DNA of 64,000 nucleotides from Ciona savignyi. Its lineage: Eukaryota > Chordata > Ascidiacea > Phlebobranchia > Cionidae. Within the stretch, counting starts at the first letter, position 1. Every line of letters begins with the position of its first letter. This document shows positions 9,535 through 21,432 of the stretch, piece after piece. The stretch spans positions 66,927 through 130,926 of the forward strand of contig CH000075.1 in assembly GCA_000149265.1 (NCBI GenBank). The letters are read 5' to 3'. The notes beneath the pieces are model-generated. The model made no database searches and was not told where the DNA came from. It was given only the letters and a program-made list of their open reading frames with translations. The position numbers were made by a program, and so were the translations under genes.

Positions 9535-11560
9535 GGTATTATAAGCGAAACGAAGAGAACAGAACATTAAAACACCGATGTTAAGCAAAAAATGCAACAA
9601 CAACATAGCAGGTATAGTGATACATGGAAACACATGAAACGTGATTATTTATCTACACCACCCTTATGATCCTTCTAGCTTATAATACATTACATGAAAT
9701 AAAATAAAGGCTTCTATTCTTATCGCAATACCCAAAGCATCAACCCATTTACTGGTGGAATTAAAACATTGAACATATTATTTAATTGATATTTTCTCTT
9801 GTACTAATATATAGAATAGGTATTAAATTACATTGCTAAATTTGCATTTACAAACTAAATATAATTTTTTGCAAAAAAATAGGGGCTAATTGAAGATTAA
9901 ACTTAATTAATCTACATCATTCGAGGGAAATGTTAGTGTTAGCAGCGCTATTTTTCACTTTTCTTATATATAAGGCTCACTGGTATATTATATGTTAATC
10001 ATGAATATAAATATCAAATATAAATTAGTAACAGTTGATATTATTATAGTGAAAAAATGACAAAATGATTTCGTGTACTTTTGCAAAGTGGAATTGTCCG
10101 AGATTAGAGGTGTAAATTAATATGATGTCATAATGATGACTAAGCTTCTTCCACACTGTCCTTCTTGACTTGGGTGAAGTCGAAATCTTCCCCTGTCACC
10201 CGTTTGTAGACGTCTAATATGTCATCACAAGTGGTTTCGAAGTGACTGGTTGCATCGTAACTTTTTGAGACGAACATTTGACTTTCTTTGCCGTCATCCA
10301 GAGGCTCGTATATGTCGCTGGTCTTGATGAACTTCTCCGCAATTGGCTCGATCAGCTTCAAACCAGGTGTGAGTTCAGCCTCAGGGTTTGCAGTTTCCAC
10401 GGTTGTCGATACAATGGCAAGATAGTAGTTACTGGAGCAGACGTTATGTGTAGAGGAGACAGAACTTACATAAATATCGTGCTTGCGGCCGACCTGGTTT
10501 TGCGGGATAATGATCTGACAAGATTTGCTATCGCTGGTATTGTTGATGGGGTGTTTCAGGAAACAAACTGCACGGACAACCTGACTAACTTTTTTCACTC
10601 TGTCAGGAAAATAACTAGGATCGCCGACCACAAATTTTGCGCGTGCAGTCTCCCCTTCTGATGTAACTTCAATTTTGCCATCCTTTTTTTCAACATTTTC
10701 AATTGGTTTGTTCAGCATGTATGTGCCTCCATAAATTGCACTTAACCTTGCGAAGCCTTGTGGAATTTCCCCAAGCCCATACAATGGGTAGAGGTATGGA
10801 GAGTTACCATATTTCATCACAGATTCAGTGTAAAGCCGAATTCTCATGACTGTCGGTAGAAACGGTCCCGAAAGATAATCGTCTGTACGATACAACGCCA
10901 TTGCATGTCCTAAAAAGTCAACTGTGTTCTTGTCCAGCTTGAATTTTGCTACTACTTCAGACATTGTAGCATTAGGTGCAACACCTTTGTGAGTAGAAGG
11001 AACATCTTGTTTGTAATCCATAACCCATTGCAAAAACGAGGCAAATCTCCTTTTTTCAAATATCCCCATCAAACTACTTGCCAATGCCTCTTTATCAGTG
11101 CTTGGTACCTTGTACACTTTGCCACTCTTCCACACAAAGCTTCCTTCTACGGATTTGAACTCCAAATACCTTGTCACGTTCGTATGAATCAGCAACTTTA
11201 CCAGCTTCCCATCAGCCATGAGGAACTTTGGCACAACATCTACGTTCCAGTCTCTCGGTTTATCATAATTGGGAACCGCTTCTGACCCAAAGTGTTTATA
11301 AACCTCTTGGACAGGTGTAAGGGAAGTTGATTCTCCCCCGTAATAAGAATTGCGATCCATATGCAGCACCTTCTTCCCACTCACGGAGAAAAGTCCGCTT
11401 AGAATGCACTCTGTGAGCCCAGTCCCCAAGATGATAACGTCATAATCTTCATCCATTTTACTCAGCTGTTTTACAACAAATATATAGGATAACTAATGAA
11501 ATCTAAAGAAAAATATTTCTTAATTTTTAACTCCAATAACAGAATGCACTTTTATTATAA
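9535..11560. repeat. Right arm of GDI inverted duplication
   Basis: Reverse-complement counterpart of 4345-6170. It covers GDI-2, about 100 bp upstream of its ATG and a shared 3' flank at about 9540-9810. 9830-10139 is private to this arm and holds no recognisable gene. Confidence 0.85.
10140..11456 (-). CDS. Rab GDP-dissociation inhibitor, conserved copy (GDI-2)
   Basis: Intronless 438-residue GDI. It retains the family core in order: the N-terminal dinucleotide-fold-like [88 protein letters not shown]-type [10 protein letters not shown] and the DFDF tail. Compared with what I recall of vertebrate GDI1/GDI2 it is the more typical of the two copies, with the Rab-contacting Glu and Arg of GEIPQGFAR intact. 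It should extract and recycle prenylated Rab-GDP. The start is fixed by the family N-terminus. Residues 1-80 and about 350-430 are almost identical to GDI-1 even at synonymous positions, while the middle differs widely. The upstream acceptor TTGTAAAACAG suggests a 5'UTR intron or spliced-leader site. Confidence 0.93.
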   Translation of the reverse strand: MDEDYDVIILGTGLTECILSGLFSVSGKKVLHMDRNSYYGGESTSLTPVQEVYKHFGSEAVPNYDKPRDWNVDVVPKFLMADGKLVKLLIHTNVTRYLEFKSVEGSFVWKSGKVYKVPSTDKEALASSLMGIFEKRRFASFLQWVMDYKQDVPSTHKGVAPNATMSEVVAKFKLDKNTVDFLGHAMALYRTDDYLSGPFLPTVMRIRLYTESVMKYGNSPYLYPLYGLGEIPQGFARLSAIYGGTYMLNKPIENVEKKDGKIEVTSEGETARAKFVVGDPSYFPDRVKKVSQVVRAVCFLKHPINNTSDSKSCQIIIPQNQVGRKHDIYVSSVSSTHNVCSSNYYLAIVSTTVETANPEAELTPGLKLIEPIAEKFIKTSDIYEPLDDGKESQMFVSKSYDATSHFETTCDDILDVYKRVTGEDFDFTQVKKDSVEEA

Positions 11561-13200
11561 AACAATGCAATTTCTAATATTTTTTTAGATGGAAGCAAAA
11601 GCTCAAGTTTTCAAGATTTAAGATTTTATTCAGTCAGCAGGATATTTTTGCAATGGTAACATTTACCATTTAAAATAAATGAAGAAAAAACACAAATAGT
11701 GTCAAAATAATATATTAAAAAAAACATTATTTATGCTGGCCAGGGTGACAGCGAAAAGACTGCTAAGTTATCAAGTCACTGCCACCCTATTTTATTTTGA
11801 GTTAAGAACAGAATTAATTTAAAAATCAGAATTAAACTCGTTTATGATAACACAGAAGGTTGAATTGAAACAGTAATATATCTTCCTATTGATATACTAC
11901 ACATTTACCTACATTTATTTAATGTATATATTTATGTGTTTTGCCATAGCTAGCGATAGTGGCAAGTATATTGTTCATGCAATTGAACACAAATGATACA
12001 TCATTATTATTGTAAAAATAAATATCAATCACAGTACAGTAAAACTAAACCATGTTATTTAGATGCGGATATTATAATAAATGCTAAATTTTGACATTTT
12101 AGAAGATAAACCATAAATTGTGCGTCAAAATTTTATAATTTTCCAGATATTTTTTTTTAAATTTAAATTTTTTATTGTTGGACTTTTAATCACCAATATG
12201 TTCACATACGATCTTAAATAAAATAAAAAAATTATCTTAAAAGTCAAAGAGACATAGATAACGGGTTAACTAGTTTTGGTGGTATAAATATTCTTATCAA
12301 TTTACACATACAACTTATTTTTAAATATTTAAAGCAAAATAGCAGACTTTGGTAAGAAAAAAATAAAAGTAGTCGCATAGTTTTACATTTAATATTCAAT
12401 CACAGAAGGTCAAAAAAAAACTCATATGCTGGTTAGTGGTTTGAACAATTTATTTTTTTAAACCGTAATAGAACTCAAATCACCTACCGCCTACCGTTAA
12501 TGTAATTTTTTATCTACACAATACACACAATTTTATCCTAAAGAAAATTTAAAAAATTGATGTTTGAAAAATCCTGAAATCTATGTAAGTTCCACAATCC
12601 CAGAATTATTATTAAATATGGGGTTTTAAAGATTTTTTTTACTGAATGTGAATTTCACAATTTAAAACAAACGTGTGAATAGACCTAACTAAACCTTTTA
12701 ATTGTCTGCTTTCAATTCTTGGGTTGGATCTATGCTCTACGTTTTTACTTTTAATTAATATAACTCATGGTAAATCAATTTATTTCAGATTTGACTGCTG
12801 CAAGCAATAAACACAATGGAAAAAAGCGAAAAACCTAAAACTTTGGCGTGTCTAGTCATATTGCACTTTTTCGTGCAGTACACTTGAGAGATTTTTTTAA
12901 ATTAAGACACATATTTAAAAGATTGTTATTTATTACATAACTACGCAAAAAAATAATTACTTAAGGTTTAAAGTTAAAATATATACAATTATTTTTGGTT
13001 AAATACATAATATTTTTATGTATTTATGCAATGATTCTCTCATTAAAGTTTTTTCTCCGGGCAAGAAAGTGTCAAAACCAGCGTTTAATTATTCCGGTCC
13101 ATAGGCTATTCGGTAATCAATCTTAACTTCGGTGATCTACAGTTAACTTTCAAGTCCAACTATTTCCATGTATTTAATATTTAATTGTAAAAGGAGTGTT
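11560..13200. other. AT-rich intergenic DNA
   Basis: No gene supported. A good acceptor (ATTTATTTCAG ending at 12788) is followed at 12816 by a 23-codon ORF (MEKSEKPKTLACLVILHFFV then QYT). It resembles a signal-peptide exon, but no partner exon was found. Confidence 0.4.
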
Positions 13201-13204
13201 ATCT

Positions 13205-13350
13205 CCTATAAAATTGTAAGACAACCTCGCTCTCACGCCTCCCAGTTGGTTTATGGAGTACTGTCCCAGCAGAAATAAAAAAAATAGCTCTTTCTATACT
13301 TTTAAAAAAAGAATGAAGCAACTGCTTTTGAATGCTTATACAGAGTAGAG
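13205..13350 (+). mobile_element. LINE ORF2 C-terminal fragment
   Basis: Plus-strand frames contain WSTVPAEIK followed, in a shifted frame, by YTFKKRMKQLLLNAYTE. This is the usual C-terminal end of a jockey/I-type LINE ORF2 (W...PAEI...FK..LK..L). The fragment is short and frameshifted near the AAAAAAA run. Identification rests on pattern recall only. Confidence 0.4.
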
Positions 13351-14851
13351 ATGGTAATTGTTGTGACCTATGGTACGCTTAATATGTACTCAGTGTAGGT
13401 TTTATTCAACTACGAATCTACAAAATAATAGTACACGTTAAATTACACAAACTGACAATGCACTTAACGCTATACACTGAATGTGCACACAACGCTATAC
13501 ACGCCACAATGCAGTAGTTGGTAACAGGCTCTAAGCAGGGCCAATCAACGTGGAGCAAAGCTCGGGAAGCAATCATGCTTAGGGCGAGCGCAATACGCGT
13601 TTATCACAGTAATTTTAGTAATAATACTGACAGTTGTCAAAGTATTTTAAAAATTAAGTACTCGGTAATAATAAAATTGTGGTATTATTATACTTGTGTG
13701 TGTGTTTAATCACTGCAATAAATTAAGTTTCTTTACCTATTTCTATTATTTAATACCTACTGTTGTGTTATATTTTGCTCTATTGACTTAATGATTGATT
13801 TTGAGAGAAAGGGGGCAATTGACTGGCTGACCGTACGGTCGTTTCGTTGCCTCCTGGTCATAAATATTTATTTAAATTCAAATTATGTGTTCTAATATAT
13901 TGCTGTTGTGCGTATTCTTGACCAAATAAATAATTCTTGATTCTTACCGGAGCTATTGGAGTGTCATTGTAGCGGCTGCTTTTTCATTATTTTTCCAATA
14001 TTAACATTCAACACAGTAGTATACACAGTTAAATAAACGGTAAATGAGCTACGTTCTTACCGGCCCCCGTTTCCGGAGCGCCGAAGTAACATACCAAGCG
14101 TCTCGAAAGCATAGCATGCTAACTGGCTGGATAGCTGTGTGTTTTTGGATCTTTTATAGAGATTCGCAATGAAAAATATGCAATGTCACCGGAGTTATTG
14201 CAGTGTGTTGTGTATGATTCAGACGTTCCTAATTCGGTAGAACCCTCCATTCCACTTATTAGTTTAGTTTATTTTTTTGCTCCTTTGTTAAATCAAAGAG
14301 GAATAGCACAATTATTTCAAGTTAAGGAGGCAGGATAAAACAGCAAAACTGCAGTAGTTAAAACACGGTATAATGGAGGGAAAATGACTGATTTTGGTGT
14401 TAACGAAGATATCAGACGTGCAATATCCATCTTCAACCTTTTTCCAGGAATTCCAATAAAGATGTTGATTGTTCATCTTCTGGCTGTTTTGTTAATAAAT
14501 AGTTGCCGATGTACGAAGGGGTGTGGGGCTGTGGGCTCAATTTTTTGATGTAAAATTTTAGTGGTTTTTGAGTTTAAGTTGCGAATCCAAGCTTTAATTT
14601 TAAATTGTGAAAATCTAAGACTTTCTGTGCCAGGATTTTGAGTGATAGACGTTTTTGTGAGGTAGGCCCTAAGTTTGCATAATAGGTTTGGCGGCCGCGT
14701 CCGCCATATTTATTAAATTATATCTCTTTTTTATTGACGTGTTTTAACAACTGTTCGTTTTGCCGTCTTTTCCCGTTCCTGTTTCGTGATTATAGGCTAT
14801 TCGTTTGCCATTTTTAAAAACTATGGAAAAAATGAATAAACTAATCTAAAT
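13351..14851. other. Intergenic DNA with SINE scraps
   Basis: No gene seen. 14178-14265 carries a minus-oriented middle piece of the TATCC-tailed SINE (CACCGGAGTTATTGCAGTGT). A run near 14290-14365 (GGCAGGATAAAACAGCAAAA, then GTAGTTAAAACA) is shared with 49550-49612, a dispersed repeat of unknown class. Confidence 0.45.
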
Positions 14852-15034
14852 ATGAGAGATATAGGGAGAATAGTTAGTTCAACGTCTCCCATTAGATTGG
14901 ATCGCCATAATGAACGAGAAGTTGAAGCCCAGCTTGTTGAGTTAGATGAACTGATGGGTTCTGTTGAATTAGCATCACCTGGTGACCTGAGTCGATGTTT
15001 TAGATTTCTCTTTTTTTTTCGTTCGCGCAGTTGA
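14852..15034 (+). CDS. Hypothetical short ORF, protein-like composition
   Basis: The 60-codon ORF (MRDIGRIVSSTSPIRLDRHN, then an acidic stretch with VEAQLVELDELMGSVELASP) has ordinary protein composition in an AT-rich setting. It ends in a low-complexity Phe/Arg stretch encoded by a pyrimidine tract followed by GCAG. That tract looks more like a splice acceptor than coding sequence, so at most the first 45 codons would be real. No domain, partner exon or relative was recognised. Confidence 0.2.
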   Translation: MRDIGRIVSSTSPIRLDRHNEREVEAQLVELDELMGSVELASPGDLSRCFRFLFFFRSRS

Positions 15035-15529
15035 TGTTTTGAAAACATGACTTTATTATTATCAACAATATGGAAACAACAACTGTCGCAAAATTGCTGA
15101 TGAAATAACCAAACCCGTGTTCTTGATTTCATACTGAGATTTACTTTAAAAAAGTTCGAAATTGCGACAAGGCAATTAAAGTGTCGCACAAACTTTTGAG
15201 AATGTTAAAAGAAACCAACCGAAGTAGGCTACAAAGTATCATATACTCTATGACTCATCTCGGTTGTTGCTATATTGTCATGAATAAATATTTTATTTTG
15301 TTTATTTTTTTGAGTTTGGCAGAATAGGCTACCTATAGTTCTATCGATGAAGAATCACTATATCAAAAAGATTATATTTAAACAGTTTACGCATGTTTAC
15401 TTAACCAAAATTACCACAATCTTCAATTTAATCCACCTTTTCCGGTAGAACTCGAGTTGTTTTAAAATATTAATAAAACAGTGATATTGTGGTATCGACG
15501 CTCGAACATGAATAAAGTCTGACAAATTA

Positions 15530-15797
15530 TTCTGATGGGTTAATCTGTCGCCTTTTAGTCGAATGGTTTAAGCTACGATACTGGGCGCTAGCTTGTCGGT
15601 TGTGTCCCTTGACAGGAAATTTAACGGACATTGTCTGAACCCAACGGATTAATGGGTTCTGCAAAATTGAACACACTGCAATAGCTTCGGTAACCCGACG
15701 GTGGACGCGAGGTGGTCTGAAGAATGCCCGTGTGTTAACCCCCTTGGTTTTCCCACTCACATGAATAAACATGAATATCCTATCTTATATCCTAATA
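15530..15797 (+). mobile_element. tRNA-derived SINE, TATCC tail
   Basis: A tRNA-like head (GGGTTAATCTGTCGCCTTTT, degenerate B box) is followed by the shared body CTTGTCGGTTGTGTCC, AACGGATTAATGGGTTCT and GTAACCCGACGGTGGACGCG, ending ATATCCTATCTTATATCC. It is nearly full length. This family recurs more than 25 times in the window; its best copies have an A box TGGTCTAGCGG and a B box GGTTCGAAAC. Confidence 0.8.
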
Positions 15798-16504
15798 TTT
15801 TTTTCGCTGCGTGTTATAACTATTACTTCGCCTTGTGTTTATTAATTTTTTGCGGTGCATGTAGTAATGTTACTCACTTTATAAATCTTCGCCCTTGCGT
15901 GCCTTGTGTAAAAACCTACCGTGTCTTGTTTTGGCCGATTATCTTATCTTCAACTGACTGTCCAGATCACAGTGCATTAAATGATAGCCTCCATAGTTTA
16001 CGCGTTTCACTATTATACCATAAAATACCTTACCTCTGTCTTTTCACGTAAATATGATGATCGATATTATTCTATTTACCTGATTTAAACTGTATGTTTT
16101 ATTGAATGAGGGTAATCAATAATTGTGATGATACCAAATGATCTTGTGTTTTGAAATTGCCCTAAAACTCAGACCGTAAAATAACCAGTGGCGGTACACG
16201 ACCATGGTTGCTGCAAACTCAATAAAATACTCGAAAACTTATTAAAATCTTAAGAGGTCGGACTTGTTATGTCGATTGAGCTACAGGTATCTAATGATTA
16301 CACAACTGCTTGCACCTAGTGGTTTAAAGCGATGAACAACCACAGTTCGCCATCGTATTCATTGATGCAATACATCTGGTAACCCAAGCTCATGTGTATA
16401 CAGAACGATAAAATTGGCCCGTTCGGTACCCGACGGTCTTGAGATTGCCCGCATTTTACCTTCCGTATGTTCATTGAAATAAAACATAATATTTAATTTT
16501 TTTT

Positions 16505-16912
16505 TACTGAGCCAAGTTTTGAACCCATGATGGGTTCGTCACTAGGACCGTTTTTATATGGAAGTCGGTATCTGTATCGGTCGCGTTAACCATAGGCCAC
16601 ACGACCGTACAACATAACATAATATTTATGTATATTCCTGTGATTGGAAAAACGCAGTGGGCATCATCATACGGACAATCAATTACCTCGCGCATCGGCG
16701 GGTTATAGGAGCGATTGCAGTGTGTATCATTAATAAGTTTTTTTAATTTGTTGAACCCATCGATCCACTGCCCACTGTTTTCTGGCTTTGTTTGCTACGT
16801 AGGCTACCTTGCCCTATGAAACAACTAACTAGCAAGCAACCAGTTTAGAACTTGCAACCTTTTGGCTGAAAGGCGCCGCACAAATCACCAAGCTAATCTA
16901 TCGGACAAATAT
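16505..16912 (-). mobile_element. Two adjacent SINEs: tRNA-Ser-like (16505-16615) and TATCC-tailed (16625-16912)
   Basis: The first, read on the minus strand, has GTACGGTCGTGTGGCC at its head and CCATCATGGGTTCAAAA at the B-box end, like a class II (Ser/Leu) tRNA. The second is a decayed minus copy of the TATCC family with CGGCGGGTTATAGGAGCGAT and a tRNA-like head near 16850-16910. Neither is a working tRNA gene. 15798-16504 and 16913-18156 show no gene. Confidence 0.7.
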
Positions 16913-18156
16913 ATTAAAAACAACCTGTTCATTCTTTTTTTCAGGCGTCGATTCGACGAGTTAGTTACTTATTGGCCAATCGAACAACTTACCATAGTCC
17001 CCTTATCTACCTAGCATGCTTGAGTGAATCTGCTATTACTGTGATGCATGAATAACCGAACACGGGTTATGCATGTAATGTATTACGTAGTTATAGAGGT
17101 AATTATGTAGTAAGGTTTAGGCGAATAACTGTGACTATATGCGTAACAGAATTTGCAATTATTTGTATGAAACGTAATTAGTGATGCAGCATAGTCATAC
17201 CAATACTCATAATGCGTCTGTATATTTGTCATGTTTAAACGAGTCAACCACAGCACAATAGTATAAATGTGTGTGGAAGTAAATAGATATGATTTTTGTT
17301 ATTTATTTAAGCGTTGAGTAAAGGCGGTTTCGCTGTATATGTTTGAACTATAGGTCAAAGTTAAATGCAGTTTTAATTTAGGAAGTTATACAAAAAGCTA
17401 GATTGTAGCATTTGTTGGTGGTGGAAAACAAGGGAAACCGCTCACAAAAAGTATTGAAACTATTTCTACCTCTGCCCACACACTAATCTCAACCTTAGAC
17501 CTAACCCTGGCTTTATTACCAGCCCTTAAACTACCCCTTATTTTTATTTTACCAAACAGTTTCTCTATGTTCTTCTTTTTAGTTCCCCAAAATGTAGGCC
17601 TAATTTAGTACCTCCACATTGTACCTATTTTGCCAATTGCATTACAAAGATCATAATGGAATATTCCAAGCATATTAAATGTCAGAAAAGTATCCGAAAC
17701 AATAAATAAGTGTCAATTGGCTGAGTAGAAGGGTTTAAGACCATCAAAGGATAACTAATATTGCTTGTTTAAAGATTACTTCTGTTAGACGTGTGTATGG
17801 AAAATATACTTTACAAACATTGCCTCAGAAATAAATAATCGTATATGCAGTACAAAAGCATTTTTTATAGTATAGAGTTATAGACTTACTACTATTAAAT
17901 CCGCTATAGTTTTTGCAATATGACCATGAGCTATCCAACAATAAAAAATGGGTTTTAAACTGATAAATCACCTGCCAATAATATTGAAAATAAAAGACTA
18001 AAGTGAGTGAAAAAATTTAGTATTTGATATACAACTTTAAAGTGTATAATTTGGAATTTTTCCTTGTCTATACCATGAGTGCATTTACCCAATATTTCTA
18101 AAAGTTTAAAACCATGTTTACAAACTTGGACTTTATTACATGTTGCATTCACAGAT

Positions 18157-19110
18157 ATGGCTAGCTCTTCTAAGGAGCCCAACCATAAGTCTGTTGACTG
18201 GGCCAACACATTTAAAAGACTAGTCGCAGGTGGACTGAGTGGCTGCTGTACAAAGTTTGCCATAGCCCCACTGGATCGTACTAAGATACTACTACAAGCA
18301 CAGCATCCGTACTATCGGAACCACGGAATTTTCCGGTGCGTTCTGGAAATATGTCGGCGCGAAGGTGTATTATCGCTATGGAAGGGAACAAGTATGATGA
18401 TGATTCGAATTTTCCCTTATTCTGCTGTCCAGTTTTATTCCTTTAGACAGTATAAATCTTTCTATGAGCCATTGATTGGGAATGAGCATATCAAGAAGAT
18501 TATATCTGGTAGCTCAGCTGGCGTCACTTCGGTGATGTGCACTTACCCTCTTGACATGGTTCGTGCTCGACTTGCGTTTCAGATAACAGGGGAACACCGA
18601 TATAACGGGATTCTTTCTGCGTTTGCATCCATCTATAAACACGAAGGAGGTATCAGGGGATTTTATAAAGGGATCAGTGCAACTGTGATTGGAATGGTAC
18701 CTTACGCTGGAGTCTCTTTCTACACTTTTGACTCGTTAAAGGAACTTTGCATCAAACATTACCCAGAGTTGCTGGCCCGGCCTGATAATTTTTCGCCGGA
18801 AACTTTAGTTTTAAAGACGTGGGTTTCACTTCTTTGTGGGGGATTTGCTGGAGCAATTTCGCAAACTGTCTCTTTTCCACTGGATGTTGCACGCCGAAGA
18901 ATGCAGCTTGCCAATGTATTACCGGACTCTCATAAATTTCAAGGCATCAGTTCCACTTTGGCGACAGTGTATAAAGAAAATGGGATAATTCGTGGGTTAT
19001 ACAGGGGTCTATCGATTAATTATTTGCGCGTAATACCCCAGCAAGCAATAGCTTTTTCAGTCCACGAATACCTTCTTGAACTATTTGGTATCAATCGGAC
19101 GAAAGATTGA
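18157..19110 (+). CDS. SLC25A16: Mitochondrial carrier, SLC25A16 type
   Basis: A 317-residue single-exon solute carrier of the inner mitochondrial membrane. Three repeats carry the Px[DE]xx[RK] signatures APLDRTK, YPLDMVR and FPLDVAR, each followed by a GxxGLYRG/GxRGFYKG-type motif. Runs such as CTYPLDMVRARLAFQ, PYAGVSFYTF and GLYRGLSINYLRVIP match SLC25A16 (Graves disease carrier) better than SLC25A42 as I recall them. The SLC25A16 group is linked to coenzyme A handling, although the exact substrate is not settled. An upstream in-frame Met at 18079 is discounted because a TTGCATTCACAG acceptor sits immediately before the chosen ATG. That implies a 5'UTR intron or spliced-leader trans-splicing. 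The reading frame is intact. Confidence 0.92.
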   Translation: MASSSKEPNHKSVDWANTFKRLVAGGLSGCCTKFAIAPLDRTKILLQAQHPYYRNHGIFRCVLEICRREGVLSLWKGTSMMMIRIFPYSAVQFYSFRQYKSFYEPLIGNEHIKKIISGSSAGVTSVMCTYPLDMVRARLAFQITGEHRYNGILSAFASIYKHEGGIRGFYKGISATVIGMVPYAGVSFYTFDSLKELCIKHYPELLARPDNFSPETLVLKTWVSLLCGGFAGAISQTVSFPLDVARRRMQLANVLPDSHKFQGISSTLATVYKENGIIRGLYRGLSINYLRVIPQQAIAFSVHEYLLELFGINRTKD

Positions 19111-20477
19111 CAGCTTTGTTCAATCAGAAAGAATATTTAATTTACTCCATAGTTTTAATTTAATTTAATTTGCATGACAGCGAGTTTCATTTTTTTGTTT
19201 TTCAAGCCCAATTGTTCCAAATTTTGCTTACAGATTTTATATGAAAAATTTCCAAGTTTTAATTAAACCCAGGTTCTAGTTATTTCTTACTTTTAATTCT
19301 AATTGCAATTCATATGTTACATGTGTTATCTTAGAATGTTGCAATGAGTTTTGCAGATACCAGTTGTTAACTATAATACCAAATGGTTTAAAAAGTAACC
19401 AATGATCTAGTTTATTTGATAAGATCACAGCATGTTTGCTTTACTTCACCCTATCTTCGCTAATGTTTAATCTCGTGCCTTAAGGTACTTTGTTTACTCT
19501 AGTTTGTATTTCTACTGTGAGTTCGAAAAAATTTGGTTCAACATTTTTTCATCACAATCTTATTTTTTCAACACATTTGAATAACAAACCAAAAAAAAGT
19601 TACAATAATTTAGTGATATATTGAGCTAATGGTGTAGTATCCTTACATGAAACAACCAAAGATATTCTAATCAAAAAAGGCCCAAATTGACAATTTTTTA
19701 TTTAGAATCGTTTCTGAGTTGAAAATTCCTATTTTCCATCAGGTTGAAATTCTTTATCAGGTCAAAGATCACAAGCAGTTTTGTGCAGTGTAATATCTTA
19801 ACCCAACCATCCTTTCACGTCCATGGGTAATCCATTTAACACGTTTTGCCTCAAACCCTGACCATAATTGTACCAACTACTAAAATAAACACCATTTTGA
19901 TTCATCCCTGGCAGTTTCACTGTAGGCATATAGACTAATTTGATGGTTGTCTGTGTTCTAACAACTGATATTGCCCCATATATTAGAATAAAATCGTGAA
20001 TTTTATATTTTAATTTCAAATCTAGCCACAATTCGGCCAATAATAAGGGTGGGACATGGATTAAAAGTGAAATAAAACTAAATTAGTGACGTTTCTAAAC
20101 AAACAGTGTTATTGTAGATGTTTACACTGTTCTTTAATTTAGCTCTTATGCAATTATTCTCCAAATTTATTCTTCCTTTTAACAATAAGCAAAAATGAAA
20201 ACACTGATGTATGTATGTTTTTCACATCACCCATTATATTCAATTGATGGCTATGCATTATTGGGCGTTTGGTGCATTATTTTATGTGAAAACGTTAATA
20301 CCAATTCCTCAATTAAAATCGTTCCATATCAACCAAACTGTGAAACGATTTCTTATTATTAAATGCGAGAATATTGCTGTCATTATAATTTCGAAATTAA
20401 ACTCCTGTTCCAAATGAAATTGTCTTTTTTGGAATTTAATTTACTTAGTATCGGTGTGTCGATAATGGTTTGTTTTT
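19111..20477. other. 3' flank of carrier gene and intergenic DNA
   Basis: AT-rich sequence, probably including the carrier 3'UTR. No exon, RNA gene or recognised repeat is seen. Confidence 0.45.
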
Positions 20478-20765
20478 ATCCATGTTAACCCCCGTGAATG
20501 GGAAAACAAAGGGTTAACACACGGGCAATCGTCACATCACCTCGCGCCCAACGTCGGGTTACCGGAGCTATTACAGTGTGTTGTATATGATAGACACGTT
20601 CCTACAATTTGAAAAAAAATCATAAATCCGCTGGGTTCAATAAATGTCCGTTAAGTGCCTTGCCCAAGGACACAACCGACTACCTAGCGACCAGTTTCGT
20701 ACCTGCAACACTTCCACTGAAAGGCGACGCACTAAACCACTAGACTAATTTGTCGGCCAAAAATA
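20478..20765 (-). mobile_element. tRNA-derived SINE, TATCC family, near full length
   Basis: Read on the minus strand, the head has AAGGCGACGCACTAAACCAC in complement, and the body has CCGACTACCTAGCGACCAGT, GCGCCCAACGTCGGGTTACC and GTGAATGGGAAAACAAAGGG. The TATCC tail is mostly lost. Confidence 0.8.
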
Positions 20766-21179
20766 TAAAAAAAGCTAATGGCAAGGAAAAAAGCAATATA
20801 ACTGCACACTACAGACCGTCCTTTCTATGATTACTGGAGTCATTTTAGATAAGTAATTTCAGAATTCGAAAAGCTAAGTCTCCAGTCTTAAACGCTGGTC
20901 ACAATAAATTTAAACAGTCGTATCTTAAGGAAAATATTATCGCCGAAAACATGGAGATGATCTCACAAGTGTCCTTCAGTTTACATCCAGTACGGTTATT
21001 ACGCAAAAGTGGAAGTCGCTTCCCTTCCACGCCATTAACACCGAACCACTTTCTCAAGATTAACCTGTCAAGTGACCTGCAACCAACTCAGAGCAATGAA
21101 CGTCAATGCTACGCTCGACGCCGCTGGCGCTACATTTAACAATGAGCGAACGATGGCCGTGTGGGTACCTTTGTGCTAC

Positions 21180-21432
21180 CGCTACACGCCAGAACTCACA
21201 TGGATGAAGGTAAACCGTGAAGATCGGTGACGTTGTATTCCTAATGAACAACATTACCAGAACCACAATGGTTCATTGGAAAAATCACTTTCGTGTACCC
21301 GGACAGTCACGGTGTATGGTTCGAAATGTGCAAGTCAAAGCACGTGACGCCGAATTCAAGAGACCGATACACAAACTATGTATCACGGTACCCGATAAAG
21401 ACGTACGAAATAGGAGCTACAGCTACTAACGA
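21180..21432 (+). mobile_element. BEL/Pao-type LTR retroelement fossil, end of pol
   Basis: The plus strand reads like the region after the integrase of BEL/Pao pol polyproteins (DUF5641-like): a GDVVFLMNN opening, a Trp, then RVPGQSRCMVRNVQVKA and RPIHKLC. Only this tail is recognised, with a possible earlier stretch from about 21060. It is a broken fragment of undetermined age; no LTRs were identified around it. Confidence 0.6.

Noticed and set aside
10278-10661. 127-codon plus-strand ORF opposite GDI-2, and similar long antisense ORFs opposite ILK (27254-27766) and the GPCR
   Set aside because: They are shadows of conserved coding sequence on the other strand, without any domain.
18079-18156. 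26-residue N-terminal extension of the mitochondrial carrier
   Set aside because: It has no family similarity and is separated from MASSSKEP by a strong splice acceptor, so it is probably intron or 5' UTR read-through.
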